Assembly: GCF_049723235.1 (NCBI RefSeq)
Contig: NZ_JBNARB010000009.1
Span: 18,228-82,227, forward strand
Direction: 5' to 3'
From: Thermovenabulum sp049723235
Lineage (GTDB): Bacteria; Bacillota; Thermosediminibacteria; Thermosediminibacterales; Thermosediminibacteraceae
Length of the DNA stretch: 64,000 nt
Part shown: one piece after another, positions 1-9,483 of the stretch
Layout: each line of letters starts with the position of its first letter
How positions within the stretch are numbered: position 1 is the first letter of the stretch
Notes under the pieces: generated by a model
Told to the model about the DNA's origin: nothing
Databases searched by the model: none
The model's input: the letters and a program-made list of their open reading frames with translations, nothing else
Made by a program: the position numbers and the translations under genes

Positions 1-454
1 TGGTTCCACCGCTGATGGGCTTTAAATACACCCTGTTCTCATCCCTCCCGTAAATGCTGGTTATTATAAATCCATCATTATTCCCGTTTAACAGGGCAAT
101 GCTGAAGCTAAGGTCGCTTCCCATATTTTCAAAAGCATTATACCTGATGGCGTGAAATTTTTGTAATGCAGCCTTCGATCTTTCTTCAAAATCTTTTACT
201 TTTTTTTGGATCTTAACCCCCTCTTCCTTTGCCTCTTTTACATCCTTGGCTATCATCATCAAAATTTCCTCCAGGTTTTTTCCATCCATTCCCCTTGTAA
301 GTGCCTGATATTTCTTCATAATTTTTGTCAATTTTACGCTCACAGCAATAAAAATTATAAGTGCGGCAATATAAAGGAAAACAGTTATTAATATAAGTGT
401 ATCGATATTTTCTCCAATTAGTCTCTTTACTTCCTGTATGTACTGTAGCTGCAT
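1..454 (-). CDS. DUF4446 family membrane protein (partial, C-terminus beyond window)
   Basis: Reading the minus strand from an ATG at 454 gives an open frame of about 151 residues that runs off the left edge. It opens with a hydrophobic segment at about residues 18-42, then a charged, probably coiled-coil stretch, then a globular C-terminal part with the YGR-EN-R pattern typical of DUF4446. A GGGAGG sequence sits about 8 nt before the ATG. The family is usually found beside parAB in Clostridia, which fits this place; its function is unknown. The family call rests on recognition of the sequence pattern and context. Confidence 0.75.
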   Translation of the reverse strand, partial: MQLQYIQEVKRLIGENIDTLILITVFLYIAALIIFIAVSVKLTKIMKKYQALTRGMDGKNLEEILMMIAKDVKEAKEEGVKIQKKVKDFEERSKAALQKFHAIRYNAFENMGSDLSFSIALLNGNNDGFIITSIYGRDENRVYLKPISGGT

Positions 455-495
455 TTTTATTTGCCTCCCTTAGGTCTTTAATTTTATCAATAATA

Positions 496-1191
496 TTAAT
501 AAAAATTAAATTTTATGAATAAATAAGTTATAAATACTGCTGTAAATATTGCGGGCAGAAGATTACCCACCTTTACTCGAGATTTCCCTGAAAGCATGTT
601 TATGCCTATGCCGAATATTAAAAGACCTCCCGTAGCGGTCATTTCTCTAATTATTTCCTGGGTTAAATACGCTTTAATAAATCTTGCAGATAGCGTTATC
701 GCTCCCTGGTAGATAAAAACCGGAAGGGAGGAGAAGGCCACTCCTATACCTAAGCTGGAAGTGAAAACAATAGACGAAACCCCGTCGAGTATTGACTTAA
801 CAAAAAGAATACTGTGGTTTCCGTTCAAGCCGCTTTCAATGGAGCCCATAATAGCCATGGCTCCCACACAATATACTAAACTTGCCGTTACAAAAGCCTT
901 TGTAAACTCTCCTTCGGATTTAGAAAACTTCTTTTCAATCCTTCCTCCTATTTTATTAAGTCCTTCTTCTATTTTTAAAATTTCGCCGATGATTGCTCCG
1001 GTAACTATACTCAAAGTAACAACCAGTAAGTTATTTGTCTTGATGCTCATGGATATTCCTATAAGCATTACCGTAAGGCTAAGCCCCTGCATCACCGTTG
1101 ACTTAATATCTTCGCTGAAACTGTTTTTTAAAAAATATCCCAAGAGTGAACCTAAAAGTATTGATACGGAATTAACTACCGTGCCCAGCAA
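496..1191 (-). CDS. DUF554 family integral membrane protein
   Basis: A 231-residue, strongly hydrophobic protein with six or seven predicted membrane segments. It begins with MLGTVVNSVSILLGSLLG, the hallmark of the DUF554 (YdfK/YqgA) family, and has the internal GxxxGE turn near residue 85. The family is a putative transporter or membrane protein of unknown substrate. It lies between DUF4446 and hydG on the same strand, upstream of the hydG terminator, so it is probably transcribed separately from hydG. No function can be read from the sequence. Confidence 0.85.
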   Translation of the reverse strand: MLGTVVNSVSILLGSLLGYFLKNSFSEDIKSTVMQGLSLTVMLIGISMSIKTNNLLVVTLSIVTGAIIGEILKIEEGLNKIGGRIEKKFSKSEGEFTKAFVTASLVYCVGAMAIMGSIESGLNGNHSILFVKSILDGVSSIVFTSSLGIGVAFSSLPVFIYQGAITLSARFIKAYLTQEIIREMTATGGLLIFGIGINMLSGKSRVKVGNLLPAIFTAVFITYLFIKFNFY

Positions 1192-1251
1192 TTTTTATCC
1201 CCCAATTCTTTTTGTTATAACTTTTCGTCTTTAAATTAAAAGTTTTTACGA

Positions 1252-1281
1252 AAAAACCCGGGGATTTTTCCCGGGTTTTTC
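1252..1281 (-). terminator. Intrinsic terminator after hydG
   Basis: An inverted repeat AAACCCGGG/CCCGGGTTT with a short AT-rich loop and a run of T on both strands lies directly after the hydG stop codon. On the minus strand it ends hydG transcription before the DUF554 gene. Confidence 0.8.
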
Positions 1282-1282
1282 A

Positions 1283-2710
1283 CTAAAAGTATAGATCCCT
1301 CTCCCCCCGTTCCAATCGCAATAATTTTTCAATAGTCTTTTTTCTGATGGTTTCGTCAGGAATATCCATTAGACTTTTTTGAATTACTTTTTCTCCTATT
1401 GCTTTTAATTTTTCATCGGCGTAATCCATCAGAAATTCTTTAAAAGTCAAAATGGCATTCGGCTGGCAAAGGTTCTGTATGTTCCCGGATTTTGCCAGTT
1501 CCATGAACCTATCGCCGGTTCTCCCCATTCGGTAGCAGGCAGTACAATAACTGGGCAAGTACCCCTGCTGGCAGAGGGACATCAATACCTCGTTGGGAGT
1601 CCTTTTATCTTCTACTTCGAATTGATAACAGGCATTTGTTTCTTTTCTGCTGATTTCGTCGTGATATCCTCCCACACCCGTACATGATCCGGCGCTTATT
1701 TGAGAAATACCTACCGAAATAACCTCTTCTCTAAAATCCGGCTTTTCCCTGGTCGAAAGGATCATTCCCGTATAGGGAACGGCAAGTCTTACAATAGCTA
1801 CAATTTTCTTGAAATCTTTATCGCTTACCAGATACGGGAAGCTTTTCAAATCGACCCCTTTAGCCGGCCTCAACCTGGGGAAGGAAATGGTATGCGGTCC
1901 CACCCCGTACTTCTCATCCAAGTATTTGGCGTGCATTATCAGCGCCACCACTTCATATTTAAAATCGTAAAGGCCAAACAGCACGCCCAATCCTACGTCA
2001 TCTATACCCCCAAGCATGGCTCTGTCCATAGCAGTAGTGTGATAATCATAATCGCTTTTTGGACCGGCAGGATGCATGTATTTGTACGTTGGTCTATGGT
2101 AAGTTTCCTGAAATAGTATATACGTTCCAATTCCAACCTCTTTCAATTTTTTATAATTTTCCACCCTGGTGGCGGCTATATTTACGTTGACCCTTCTTAT
2201 ACTGCCGTTTTTTAACTTAGTATCGTACACGGTCTTAATTACTTCCAGAGTATAGTCTATCGGGCAGTTTACCGGGTCTTCCCCCGCTTCTAAGGCAAGT
2301 CTTTTATGCCCCATTTCTTCCAGTATTTGCACTTCTTCCCTGACTTCTTCCATGGTCAGCCTTCTTCTCTTGGCATTATTATCTCTTCTGTAACCGCAAT
2401 ACCTGCAGTTGTTTACGCAGTAGTCGCTGAAATAAAGAGGTGCAAATATGACTATCCTGTTACCGTAAATTTTGTTTTTGACTTCCTTAGCAACCAGGTA
2501 TAATTCTTCCAGTAACTCCTCATCTTCCAAATAAAGTAGGCTTGCCACTTCATTAATATCTAAGCCTTTTGCTTCTCTCGCCTTTTCAATTATCTCCCTT
2601 ATTTCGCTTTTTGTAGCTTTTTCTCCTCTTTTCAGAGCTTCTAAAATTTTCTGATCATCAATAAAATCTGCCTTTAAATTTTCAGGATCCTCTTTTAATA
2701 CATACTCCAT
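1283..2710 (-). CDS. hydG: [FeFe] hydrogenase H-cluster radical SAM maturase HydG
   Basis: 475 residues, the normal HydG length. HydG is a tyrosine lyase that makes the CO and cyanide ligands of the [FeFe]-hydrogenase H-cluster. The radical SAM cluster motif CX3CX2C is visible at C98, C102 and C105. The C-terminal second Fe-S cluster motif CX2CX22C is at C389, C392 and C415, which separates HydG from ThiH and NosL. The start ATG is preceded by AAGGAGGG. It stands alone next to parB, with no hydE or hydF in the window. A 12-codon open frame with a strong ribosome-binding site lies in its leader, at 2758-2796. Confidence 0.95.
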   Translation of the reverse strand: MEYVLKEDPENLKADFIDDQKILEALKRGEKATKSEIREIIEKAREAKGLDINEVASLLYLEDEELLEELYLVAKEVKNKIYGNRIVIFAPLYFSDYCVNNCRYCGYRRDNNAKRRRLTMEEVREEVQILEEMGHKRLALEAGEDPVNCPIDYTLEVIKTVYDTKLKNGSIRRVNVNIAATRVENYKKLKEVGIGTYILFQETYHRPTYKYMHPAGPKSDYDYHTTAMDRAMLGGIDDVGLGVLFGLYDFKYEVVALIMHAKYLDEKYGVGPHTISFPRLRPAKGVDLKSFPYLVSDKDFKKIVAIVRLAVPYTGMILSTREKPDFREEVISVGISQISAGSCTGVGGYHDEISRKETNACYQFEVEDKRTPNEVLMSLCQQGYLPSYCTACYRMGRTGDRFMELAKSGNIQNLCQPNAILTFKEFLMDYADEKLKAIGEKVIQKSLMDIPDETIRKKTIEKLLRLERGERDLYF

Positions 2711-2757
2711 TACTTTCCCTCCTTAATTTATTGATTTTTAGTGACAATTAATCACCT

Positions 2758-2796
2758 TTATCCTCCCGGAGGGAAAGCCGTTTTTAAAATTAACAT
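2758..2796 (-). CDS. Possible 12-residue leader peptide upstream of hydG
   Basis: On the minus strand a GGGGGGAGGA sequence stands 4 nt before an ATG that opens a 12-codon frame (MLILKTAFPPGG) and stops about 50 nt before hydG. The ribosome-binding site is as strong as any in the window. An imperfect dyad GTGA-N7-TCAC follows the stop, between this frame and the hydG ribosome-binding site. It may be a regulatory leader peptide or a chance frame; nothing shows translation. Confidence 0.3.
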   Translation of the reverse strand: MLILKTAFPPGG

Positions 2797-2854
2797 AATT
2801 TCCTCCCCCCTTCGTTCAGGAATTTCCCTCCCGTCAGGATATAATTTAAAAAGA

Positions 2855-2870
2855 TGTTTCACGTGAAACA
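2855..2870. promoter_or_regulatory. parS: parS centromere site
   Basis: The 16-bp palindrome TGTTTCACGTGAAACA matches the universal chromosomal parS consensus exactly. It lies 2 nt beyond the parB stop codon and about 9 kb from dnaA. ParB (Spo0J) binds here, loads as a CTP-dependent clamp and spreads, and ParA and SMC act on the complex. It also lies inside the probable hydG upstream region, so ParB spreading could affect hydG transcription; that last point is inference. Confidence 0.97.
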
Positions 2871-2872
2871 AT

Positions 2873-3718
2873 TTATAGTGTTATTAATTCAATTATCCTC
2901 TCCAGCTCTTCCTTAGAGTAAAATTCTATTTCAATCTTGCCTCTTTCTTCATTACCTTTAACCGTTACTTTTGTTCCCAATGCAGAACGCAAAATTTCTT
3001 CAATAACATTGAACCTGTTTTCTTCATTTCTTTTTTCTTTATCAGTTTTTCCCTTTATTTTATCTTCTCTCGTCTTTTTAATAAATTCTTCGGTTTCCCT
3101 TACTGATAATCCTTCTTTTGAAATCTTTTTAGCCAGTAACAACCTTTCTTCGGAATCTTCTAACGATAATAGAGCCCTTGCATGCCCTGAACTAATTTCC
3201 CCCTTAATCATCATACTTTTTATCTCATCGTCCAAATTCAATAATCTCAATGTATTTGCTATAAAAGGCCTGCTTTTGCCGAGCTTTTTTGCCAGTTCCT
3301 CCTGAGTTAACCCGCATTGCTCTATTAAAGTCCTGTAGGCTTCAGCTTCTTCAATAGGATTTAAATCTTCCCTCTGGATATTTTCAATTAAAGCGACCTC
3401 CATTATTTCTTCCCTGGTTAACTCTTTTACTACAGCAGGAATTTTTTTTAAGCCGGCTATTTTTGCTGCCCTCCATCTTCTTTCACCGGCAACTATTTCA
3501 TACCCTTTTTCGGTTTTTTTCAGTATAATAGGTTGTATTATTCCGTGAGTTTTTATGGATTCGGCGAGTTCTATTAGTTTTTCTTCATCAAAATTTTTCC
3601 TTGGCTGATTTTCCCGTGAATATATTTTATCTACATCTATCTCTATTAGATTCTCTTCTTTTTCTTCATCTACAGGGATTAAAGCCCCGAGTCCCTTACC
3701 AAGAGCCTTCTTAGGCAA
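2873..3718 (-). CDS. parB: ParB/Spo0J chromosome partitioning protein
   Basis: 281 residues from a TTG start at 3718, chosen because GGGAGGTG stands at the right distance and the family begins with the motif LPKKALGKGLGALIP; a longer frame exists upstream but lies inside parA. The ParB/Srx fold with the CTP-binding GERRWRA motif is near residue 85, followed by the helix-turn-helix domain (LTQEELAKKLGKSR) and a C-terminal dimerisation part. It overlaps the parA end by 8 bp, so the two are translationally coupled. It binds the parS site just after its own stop. Confidence 0.95.
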   Translation of the reverse strand: MPKKALGKGLGALIPVDEEKEENLIEIDVDKIYSRENQPRKNFDEEKLIELAESIKTHGIIQPIILKKTEKGYEIVAGERRWRAAKIAGLKKIPAVVKELTREEIMEVALIENIQREDLNPIEEAEAYRTLIEQCGLTQEELAKKLGKSRPFIANTLRLLNLDDEIKSMMIKGEISSGHARALLSLEDSEERLLLAKKISKEGLSVRETEEFIKKTREDKIKGKTDKEKRNEENRFNVIEEILRSALGTKVTVKGNEERGKIEIEFYSKEELERIIELITL

Positions 3719-4472
3719 TTCCGAGCACCTCCCTTGCCAGTTCCATATATACTTCGGATCCTCTGGATTTGGGGTCATAGGCGATTATTGGCTTTCCGTG
3801 GCTCGGCGCCTCACTCAACCTTACATTCCTGGGGATTATTGTTTTATATACTTTATTTCTAAAAAATTTTTTCACTTCTTCCACTACCTGTATGGATAAA
3901 TTTGTTCTGGCATCAAACATAGTAAGTAAAACCCCTTCAATTTCAAGGGTTTCATTTAATGATTTTTGAACCAATTTTATTGTATTCATCAGCTGGCTTA
4001 AACCTTCTAAAGCATAATATTCGCATTGTATGGGTATCAAAACCGAGTTGGCAGCCGTTAGGGCGTTGATTGTAAGAAGTCCCAGAGAAGGAGGACAATC
4101 AATGATAATATAATTATACCGATCGCTTATATTTTCCAAGGATTTTTTTAACAAATACTCTCTTTCTTCCATCATAACAAGTTCTATTTCAGCTCCGGCT
4201 AATTGAATATTCGAAGGGATAATGTAGAGGTTTTTATATTTAGTATCCATGATATTTTCTTCAATTGGTTCACCGTTAATTAAAACATTATACAAGGATC
4301 CCTTTAATTTTTCTTTATCAATTCCCAGGCCGCTGGTGGAATTCCCCTGCGGGTCTATATCTACTATCAGGACTTTTTTCCCTAAGGAGGCTATACAGGA
4401 GCTGAGGTTCACAGCAGTGGTAGTTTTACCCACTCCACCTTTTTGATTTGCAATTGCTATAATCTTTGCCAT
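3711..4472 (-). CDS. parA: ParA/Soj chromosome partitioning ATPase
   Basis: 253 residues. The deviant Walker A motif KGGVGKTT is at residues 11-18, with the signature lysine K11. The DCPPSLGLLT Walker B region is near residue 125. Soj works with ParB/parS in origin segregation and regulates DnaA and sporulation in Bacillus. Immediately upstream of parB with an 8-bp overlap; the 86-nt gap to noc is AT-rich and could hold a promoter. Confidence 0.96.
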   Translation of the reverse strand: MAKIIAIANQKGGVGKTTTAVNLSSCIASLGKKVLIVDIDPQGNSTSGLGIDKEKLKGSLYNVLINGEPIEENIMDTKYKNLYIIPSNIQLAGAEIELVMMEEREYLLKKSLENISDRYNYIIIDCPPSLGLLTINALTAANSVLIPIQCEYYALEGLSQLMNTIKLVQKSLNETLEIEGVLLTMFDARTNLSIQVVEEVKKFFRNKVYKTIIPRNVRLSEAPSHGKPIIAYDPKSRGSEVYMELAREVLGIA

Positions 4473-4558
4473 CCTTTCACCAACCCAGTTTTATTATAAT
4501 AATTATTTCTATTTTATCATTTTATTTCCTTCTATTAAATAAAAAAAATAATGGTTCA

Positions 4559-5359
4559 CTACCTCTTGGGTATTTGAACCACCAGCTCTATATAATCCCC
4601 TTTATCGTATTCCTTATATTCCGCACTAAGGCCTGTGTCTTTTATATTCGATACTAATTTTTTAATCGAATTAACAAATATCCTGATATCCTTTATTGCG
4701 ATTTTAAGATTTTTTTTCTTATTTTTCTCTTTCTGTTTTTGCTTTGTTATATAGGATTCCACTAATTCTTCAGTTTGCCTAACATTTAAGCTCTTTTCAA
4801 CTACTTTTTTGATTACCTCCCTTTGCATTTCTTCTTCGGGAAGTTTTAAAAGGGCTCGAGCATGTCTTTCAGTCAGGTTTTCCTGGGAAATAATTTTCAA
4901 AATATCAGGTGGTATCTTCAATAAACGTATTTTGTTAGCTATGGTAGACTGGCTTTTCCCTATCCTCATTGCCAATTGTTCCTGAGTTAGACCATGTTCT
5001 TCCATGAGAAGCCTGTAGCCTTCCGCTTCCTCTATAAAATTCAAATTTTCCCTTTGCAAATTTTCTATTAATGCCATTATAGCGGTTTCGGTTTCCTTAG
5101 CATCTCTAATAATAGCTGGAATTTCCTTCAATCCCGCTATTTTGCTTGCTCTCCATCTTCTTTCGCCAGCAATTAATTCATAGTTTGTTTTTCCAATTCT
5201 TCTAACTATTATCGGCTGCAGAACACCATAATTTTTTATGGATTCGGTCAAATCTTTAAGGGAATCATCATCAAAATTTTTTCTCGGCTGATAGGGGTTG
5301 GGCTTTATCGCATCTACCGGTATATTTACTATCTCATTTTTCTTCTCCCCCCACACCAA
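4559..5359 (-). CDS. noc: Nucleoid occlusion protein Noc (ParB family)
   Basis: 266 residues, a second ParB-type protein with GERRWRA and a helix-turn-helix (LTQEQLAMRIGKSQST). Its place between rsmG and parA is the canonical noc position in Firmicutes. Noc binds its own NBS sites and blocks division over the nucleoid. The start is TTG at 5359 or the GTG next to it; both are served by the same GGCGGTGG. The paralogy with parB is evident from shared motifs. No exact NBS palindrome was noticed in the window. Confidence 0.88.
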   Translation of the reverse strand: MVWGEKKNEIVNIPVDAIKPNPYQPRKNFDDDSLKDLTESIKNYGVLQPIIVRRIGKTNYELIAGERRWRASKIAGLKEIPAIIRDAKETETAIMALIENLQRENLNFIEEAEGYRLLMEEHGLTQEQLAMRIGKSQSTIANKIRLLKIPPDILKIISQENLTERHARALLKLPEEEMQREVIKKVVEKSLNVRQTEELVESYITKQKQKEKNKKKNLKIAIKDIRIFVNSIKKLVSNIKDTGLSAEYKEYDKGDYIELVVQIPKR

Positions 5360-5452
5360 TTACCACCGCCTTACATTTTTTCTATTTATTTTTTATAAAT
5401 TCTATTCTTTTTAGAAATATCCTTCTTTACTGCTAAAAAACAATTTATTCTT

Positions 5453-6178
5453 TTATTTTATCGGTCTCTTTTCAGGTATACCCGGCCTTCGAGGGTATTT
5501 ATCCGGTGTCTTTGTTATCTTTCTTATTACTATAATTTTCCTTTTATACCCCGACGGCAAATCGTAGGATATTACATCTTCAATTTTTCCACCCATTATT
5601 TCCATTGCTTTAAGCGAACTATCTATTTCCTCCTTTGCCTTTTCCCCCTTCATTGCCAAAAAAAATCCTCCCACCTTCACAAAAGGAAGGCAAAATTCGG
5701 CTAAGGTGGAAAGGTTGGAAACCGCCCTTGCTACGGAGTAATCGTAATTTTCCCTGTGTTCACTATTTCTTCCTAAATTTTCCGCCCTATCGTTTATAAC
5801 ACAAATATTTTTTAAATCCAATTTTTTAATAACTTCCTCGAGAAAATCCGTCTTCTTTTTCACAGAATCAAGAAGAGTAATATTCAAATCATCTCTAACA
5901 ATTTTTAATATTATCCCCGGTATTCCGGCTCCCGTTCCGACATCAATCAATTTTCCCGATTCGCTTAAATTAAACAGTTTAAAAAGATAAAGGGAATCTA
6001 CTATATGTTTTTCTGCAAATTCCGTTTCATCTATTACAGAAGTTAGATTCGTTATTTCATTATGCTTTATAACTTCCTGAAAATATTTTTCCAGAAGATA
6101 TAGTTTTTCCTCCGTCAAAAGAATTTCACATTTTAAAAGTTTTTCTTTAAGTATCTCTCTCATAACATTATTCTTCAC
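5453..6178 (-). CDS. rsmG: 16S rRNA (guanine527-N7)-methyltransferase RsmG
   Basis: 241 residues from a GTG start that lies inside the end of mnmG, with AAGGA upstream; an ATG 15 nt later is a weaker choice. The S-adenosylmethionine-binding loop VGTGAGIPG is near residue 82, typical of RsmG (GidB). It methylates G527 of 16S rRNA. It overlaps mnmG by 11 bp and is the last gene of the mnmE-mnmG-rsmG group. The C-terminal tail is basic and proline-rich (KYPRRPGIPEKRPIK). Confidence 0.94.
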   Translation of the reverse strand: MKNNVMREILKEKLLKCEILLTEEKLYLLEKYFQEVIKHNEITNLTSVIDETEFAEKHIVDSLYLFKLFNLSESGKLIDVGTGAGIPGIILKIVRDDLNITLLDSVKKKTDFLEEVIKKLDLKNICVINDRAENLGRNSEHRENYDYSVARAVSNLSTLAEFCLPFVKVGGFFLAMKGEKAKEEIDSSLKAMEIMGGKIEDVISYDLPSGYKRKIIVIRKITKTPDKYPRRPGIPEKRPIK

Positions 6179-8063
6179 TTTCTTTTTCCTTTTTTCTTTT
6201 TTCCGACTCCAAATAAATCAGTAAAATGGATATATCCGCAGGATTCACGCCGGATATTCTGCTGGCCTGTCCGATAGATTCGGGCCTAATTTTCTTTAGC
6301 TTTTGCTTTGCTTCCGTCCGAAGTCCATAGATTTTATCATAGTCAATATCGGGAGGAATTTTCTTATTTTCCAGCTTTTTAAAAGCCTCTACCTGTTTTA
6401 ACTGCCTGTTTATATATCCTTCATAGGCAATTTCCACTTCCACCTGTTCGATTATTTCCTTTGGCAAATCCGGTCTATCCTTATCGAATACCTTTATCTT
6501 CTCATAGTCCAATTCCGGCCTTTTCAATAAGTCCTCCAAGGTTACCGGGGTGTTTATCGGACTTGTTCCTATTTTTTCGAGTTCTTCATTTACCTCCTGA
6601 TTTGGCGTAATCTTAATATTTCTCAATCTTTCTATTTCTTCCTCTATCATCTTCTTTTTCTTCAAAAACTTCCGGAACCTGTCTTCACTTATTAATCCTA
6701 TTTTATATCCTATTTCAGTAAGCCTCATATCCGCGTTGTCATTTCTCAAAATCAGCCTGTATTCCGCCCGAGAAGTAAGCATTCTATAAGGTTCGTTTGT
6801 ACCTTTTGTTACCAGGTCGTCTATCAATACACCTATATACGCATCGGATCTTTTCAATATCAAAGGTTCTCTATCCTTTAATTTTAACGCTGCGTTTATG
6901 CCAGCAATTAAACCCTGGGCAGCAGCTTCTTCATAACCCGAAGTTCCATTAATCTGGCCTGCCATATACAATCCTTCAATTTCTTTTGTTTCCAGGGTCA
7001 GCTGCAGCTGCGTAGGAACTACGTAATCGTATTCTATAGCGTATCCGGGTCTCATTAGTTTCACGTTTTCCAGACCTTTAATTGATCGCAACATCATAAC
7101 CTGTACATCCTCGGGTAAACTTGTGGAAACTCCCTGAACGTACATTTCATTGGTATTGAGCCCTTCCGGCTCAATGAATACTTGATGGGATTCTTTATCT
7201 GAAAATCTCACTACCTTATCCTCTATACTCGGACAGTATCTTGGTCCGACACCTTTTATATCTCCTCTATACAGGGGAGCCCTGTGGAGATTTTCGAGGA
7301 TTATCTCGTGGGTCTTTTTTGTAGTATATGTCAGCCAGCAGGAAACCTGAGGTCTATTTAACACTTCTGTTTCGTAGGAAAAAGGAATCATTATTTCGTC
7401 TCCCGGTTGCTCTATCATTTTGGAAAAATCTACTGATTTTTTATGAATTCTTGGAGGCGTTCCCGTTTTGAACCTGCCCAGTTCAAAACCCAAGTCCAGT
7501 AAACAATTGGATAGTTCGTTTGCGGGAAATAGTCCGTTGGGGCCACCGCTGTAATTAACATCTCCGATTATTATTCTGCTTCTCAAATACACTCCGGTAG
7601 TGAGAATAACGGCATTGGCGTAATAAACTCCTCCCGTTCGCGTAACAACTCCCTTTACCTTCTTATTTTTTGTAATAATTTTTACCACTTCACCCTGGAC
7701 TATATCCAGGTTTTCTTGACTTTCTAAGGTATATTTCATTGAAAATTGATAAGCCTTTTTATCCGCCTGAGCCCTTAATGCCCTTACAGCAGGACCCTTC
7801 TTCGTATTTAGCATTCTTACCTGAATTAATGTTTTATCGGTGTTTTTAGCCATTTCGCCACCCAGCGCATCTATCTCCCTCACCAAGTGACCTTTTGCAG
7901 GACCTCCTATGGAAGGGTTGCACGGCATCATAGCAATACTATCCAAATTTATTGCGAATACCACCGTTTTCAATCCCAGCCTTGCACAGGCAAGGGCAGC
8001 CTCACAACCGGCATGTCCTGCACCCACAACTGCCACATCATAATATCCAGCAGTATATTCCAT
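6168..8063 (-). CDS. mnmG: tRNA uridine-5-carboxymethylaminomethyl modification enzyme MnmG
   Basis: 631 residues, full length for MnmG (GidA). The FAD-binding loop VVGAGHAGCEAA starts at residue 13, and the second nucleotide-binding stretch GLYMAGQINGTSGYEEAAAQG is near residue 365. With MnmE it modifies the wobble uridine of certain tRNAs. It lies 12 nt after mnmE and overlaps rsmG, so the three are one operon. Confidence 0.97.
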   Translation of the reverse strand: MEYTAGYYDVAVVGAGHAGCEAALACARLGLKTVVFAINLDSIAMMPCNPSIGGPAKGHLVREIDALGGEMAKNTDKTLIQVRMLNTKKGPAVRALRAQADKKAYQFSMKYTLESQENLDIVQGEVVKIITKNKKVKGVVTRTGGVYYANAVILTTGVYLRSRIIIGDVNYSGGPNGLFPANELSNCLLDLGFELGRFKTGTPPRIHKKSVDFSKMIEQPGDEIMIPFSYETEVLNRPQVSCWLTYTTKKTHEIILENLHRAPLYRGDIKGVGPRYCPSIEDKVVRFSDKESHQVFIEPEGLNTNEMYVQGVSTSLPEDVQVMMLRSIKGLENVKLMRPGYAIEYDYVVPTQLQLTLETKEIEGLYMAGQINGTSGYEEAAAQGLIAGINAALKLKDREPLILKRSDAYIGVLIDDLVTKGTNEPYRMLTSRAEYRLILRNDNADMRLTEIGYKIGLISEDRFRKFLKKKKMIEEEIERLRNIKITPNQEVNEELEKIGTSPINTPVTLEDLLKRPELDYEKIKVFDKDRPDLPKEIIEQVEVEIAYEGYINRQLKQVEAFKKLENKKIPPDIDYDKIYGLRTEAKQKLKKIRPESIGQASRISGVNPADISILLIYLESEKRKKEKESEE

Positions 8064-8075
8064 ATCACTTCACCT

Positions 8076-9458
8076 TCATTTCCCTATACAAAAATTTTCA
8101 AATATAGCATCGAGAATATCCTCTTTAACGCTGTCCCCGGTAATCTCACCCAAATATTCCCATGCTTCTCTTATATAAATAGCGCTTATTTCCATTGGGA
8201 GATTGTTTTCTACAGTAATTTGTGCTTCTTTCAAACTTTCTATTGCTTTGTTTATTGCTTCTATATGTCTTTGAGCTGTAATTATTATACCTTCTTCCAG
8301 GGAACCCACTTCATTAACGATTAATTCGTAAATTTCCTCCCTCAACAATTCTATACCCTCATCTCTCAGTGCCGATATTTTTACAATTCTTTTCCCCGGC
8401 AGAAGTTCTTTCACCTTTTGCTCATCTATTTTTTGTCCCAGATCTATTTTGTTAAAGATGATTAGAAGCCTTTTTTCCCTTATATTTTCTATTATTTTGT
8501 AATCCTCTTCCTCTAATTCGCCAAAAGCATCCACCACAAAAAGCACCAGTTCGGCTCCCTGTACCTTTTCCATTGCCCTCTCCACACCTATTTTTTCTAC
8601 AGGGTCCTTTGTGTCTCTTATACCTGCTGTATCAATTATTTTAATGGGTATTCCTTTAACATTTATATATTCTTCAATTACATCCCTTGTAGTTCCTGGT
8701 ATTTCGGTGACAATCGCCCTTTTTTCCATAAGCAGGGCGTTTAGGAGCGAGGATTTTCCTACATTAGGTTTGCCAATTATAACCGTTGAGATTCCTTCTC
8801 TTAATATTTTCCCGGCACCAGCCTTTTCTTTTAAATTATTCAATCTTTCAATATTGTAATATATATTTTTAAGAATAATATCTGGTGAAGCTTCGGGTAT
8901 CTCCTCTTCAGGAAAATCGATATTTGCTTCTACTAAGGCAATAACGCTTAACAGGCTGTCCATTATTTCCTTTATTTTTTCCGAAATTTTACCCTTTAAC
9001 TGGTCCACCGCCACTTTAAGGGCTTTATCGGTTTTTGCCCTTATTATATCTATCACGGCTTCTGCCTGGGAAAGGTCAATCCTTCCGTTTATAAAGGCTC
9101 TTTTTGTAAATTCACCGGGTTGTGCAAGCCTTGCCCCATTTCTTAATACCAAATTTAATATCTTTCTCACAGCGGTGAAGCCCCCATGGGAGTGAATTTC
9201 CACCATATCCTCCGTGGTATAGGAATTTGGGGCTTTAAATTTTACCAGCAATACCTCGTCCACTACATATTTTTCTTCATCATCATATATATTCCCGAGA
9301 TACATTGTCCTGGGCTTCATCTCTTCAAAGCTTATCTTGCTTTTTGGGTAAAATAATTTTTTTGCTATCTTAAAACTTTCTTCACCGCTAATCCTTATTA
9401 TTCCTATTCCGCCTTCACCCATCGGTGTTGAAATGGCAGCAATAGTATCTTCCTTCAT
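8076..9458 (-). CDS. mnmE: tRNA modification GTPase MnmE
   Basis: About 460 residues. The N-terminal folate-binding domain is followed by a helical domain with an inserted G domain: GKPNVGKSS (G1), the DTAG motif (G3) and NKID (G4). The protein ends in CIGK, the conserved C-terminal Cys motif of MnmE. The ATG at 9458 is preferred over an in-frame TTG 6 nt earlier because it lies better spaced from AAAGGGG. First gene of the mnmE-mnmG-rsmG group; a perfect hairpin separates it from jag. Confidence 0.96.
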   Translation of the reverse strand: MKEDTIAAISTPMGEGGIGIIRISGEESFKIAKKLFYPKSKISFEEMKPRTMYLGNIYDDEEKYVVDEVLLVKFKAPNSYTTEDMVEIHSHGGFTAVRKILNLVLRNGARLAQPGEFTKRAFINGRIDLSQAEAVIDIIRAKTDKALKVAVDQLKGKISEKIKEIMDSLLSVIALVEANIDFPEEEIPEASPDIILKNIYYNIERLNNLKEKAGAGKILREGISTVIIGKPNVGKSSLLNALLMEKRAIVTEIPGTTRDVIEEYINVKGIPIKIIDTAGIRDTKDPVEKIGVERAMEKVQGAELVLFVVDAFGELEEEDYKIIENIREKRLLIIFNKIDLGQKIDEQKVKELLPGKRIVKISALRDEGIELLREEIYELIVNEVGSLEEGIIITAQRHIEAINKAIESLKEAQITVENNLPMEISAIYIREAWEYLGEITGDSVKEDILDAIFENFCIGK

Positions 9459-9483
9459 TTTCAAAAACCCCTTTATTTGTAAT

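Noticed and set aside
761..1234. Long plus-strand frame opposite the DUF554 gene
   Set aside because: It is the shadow of the real minus-strand gene; no ribosome-binding site and no family features.
1252..1281. CCCGGG palindromes as a Noc-binding site
   Set aside because: The NBS consensus is ATTTCCCGGGAAAT; here the arms are separated and form a plain terminator.
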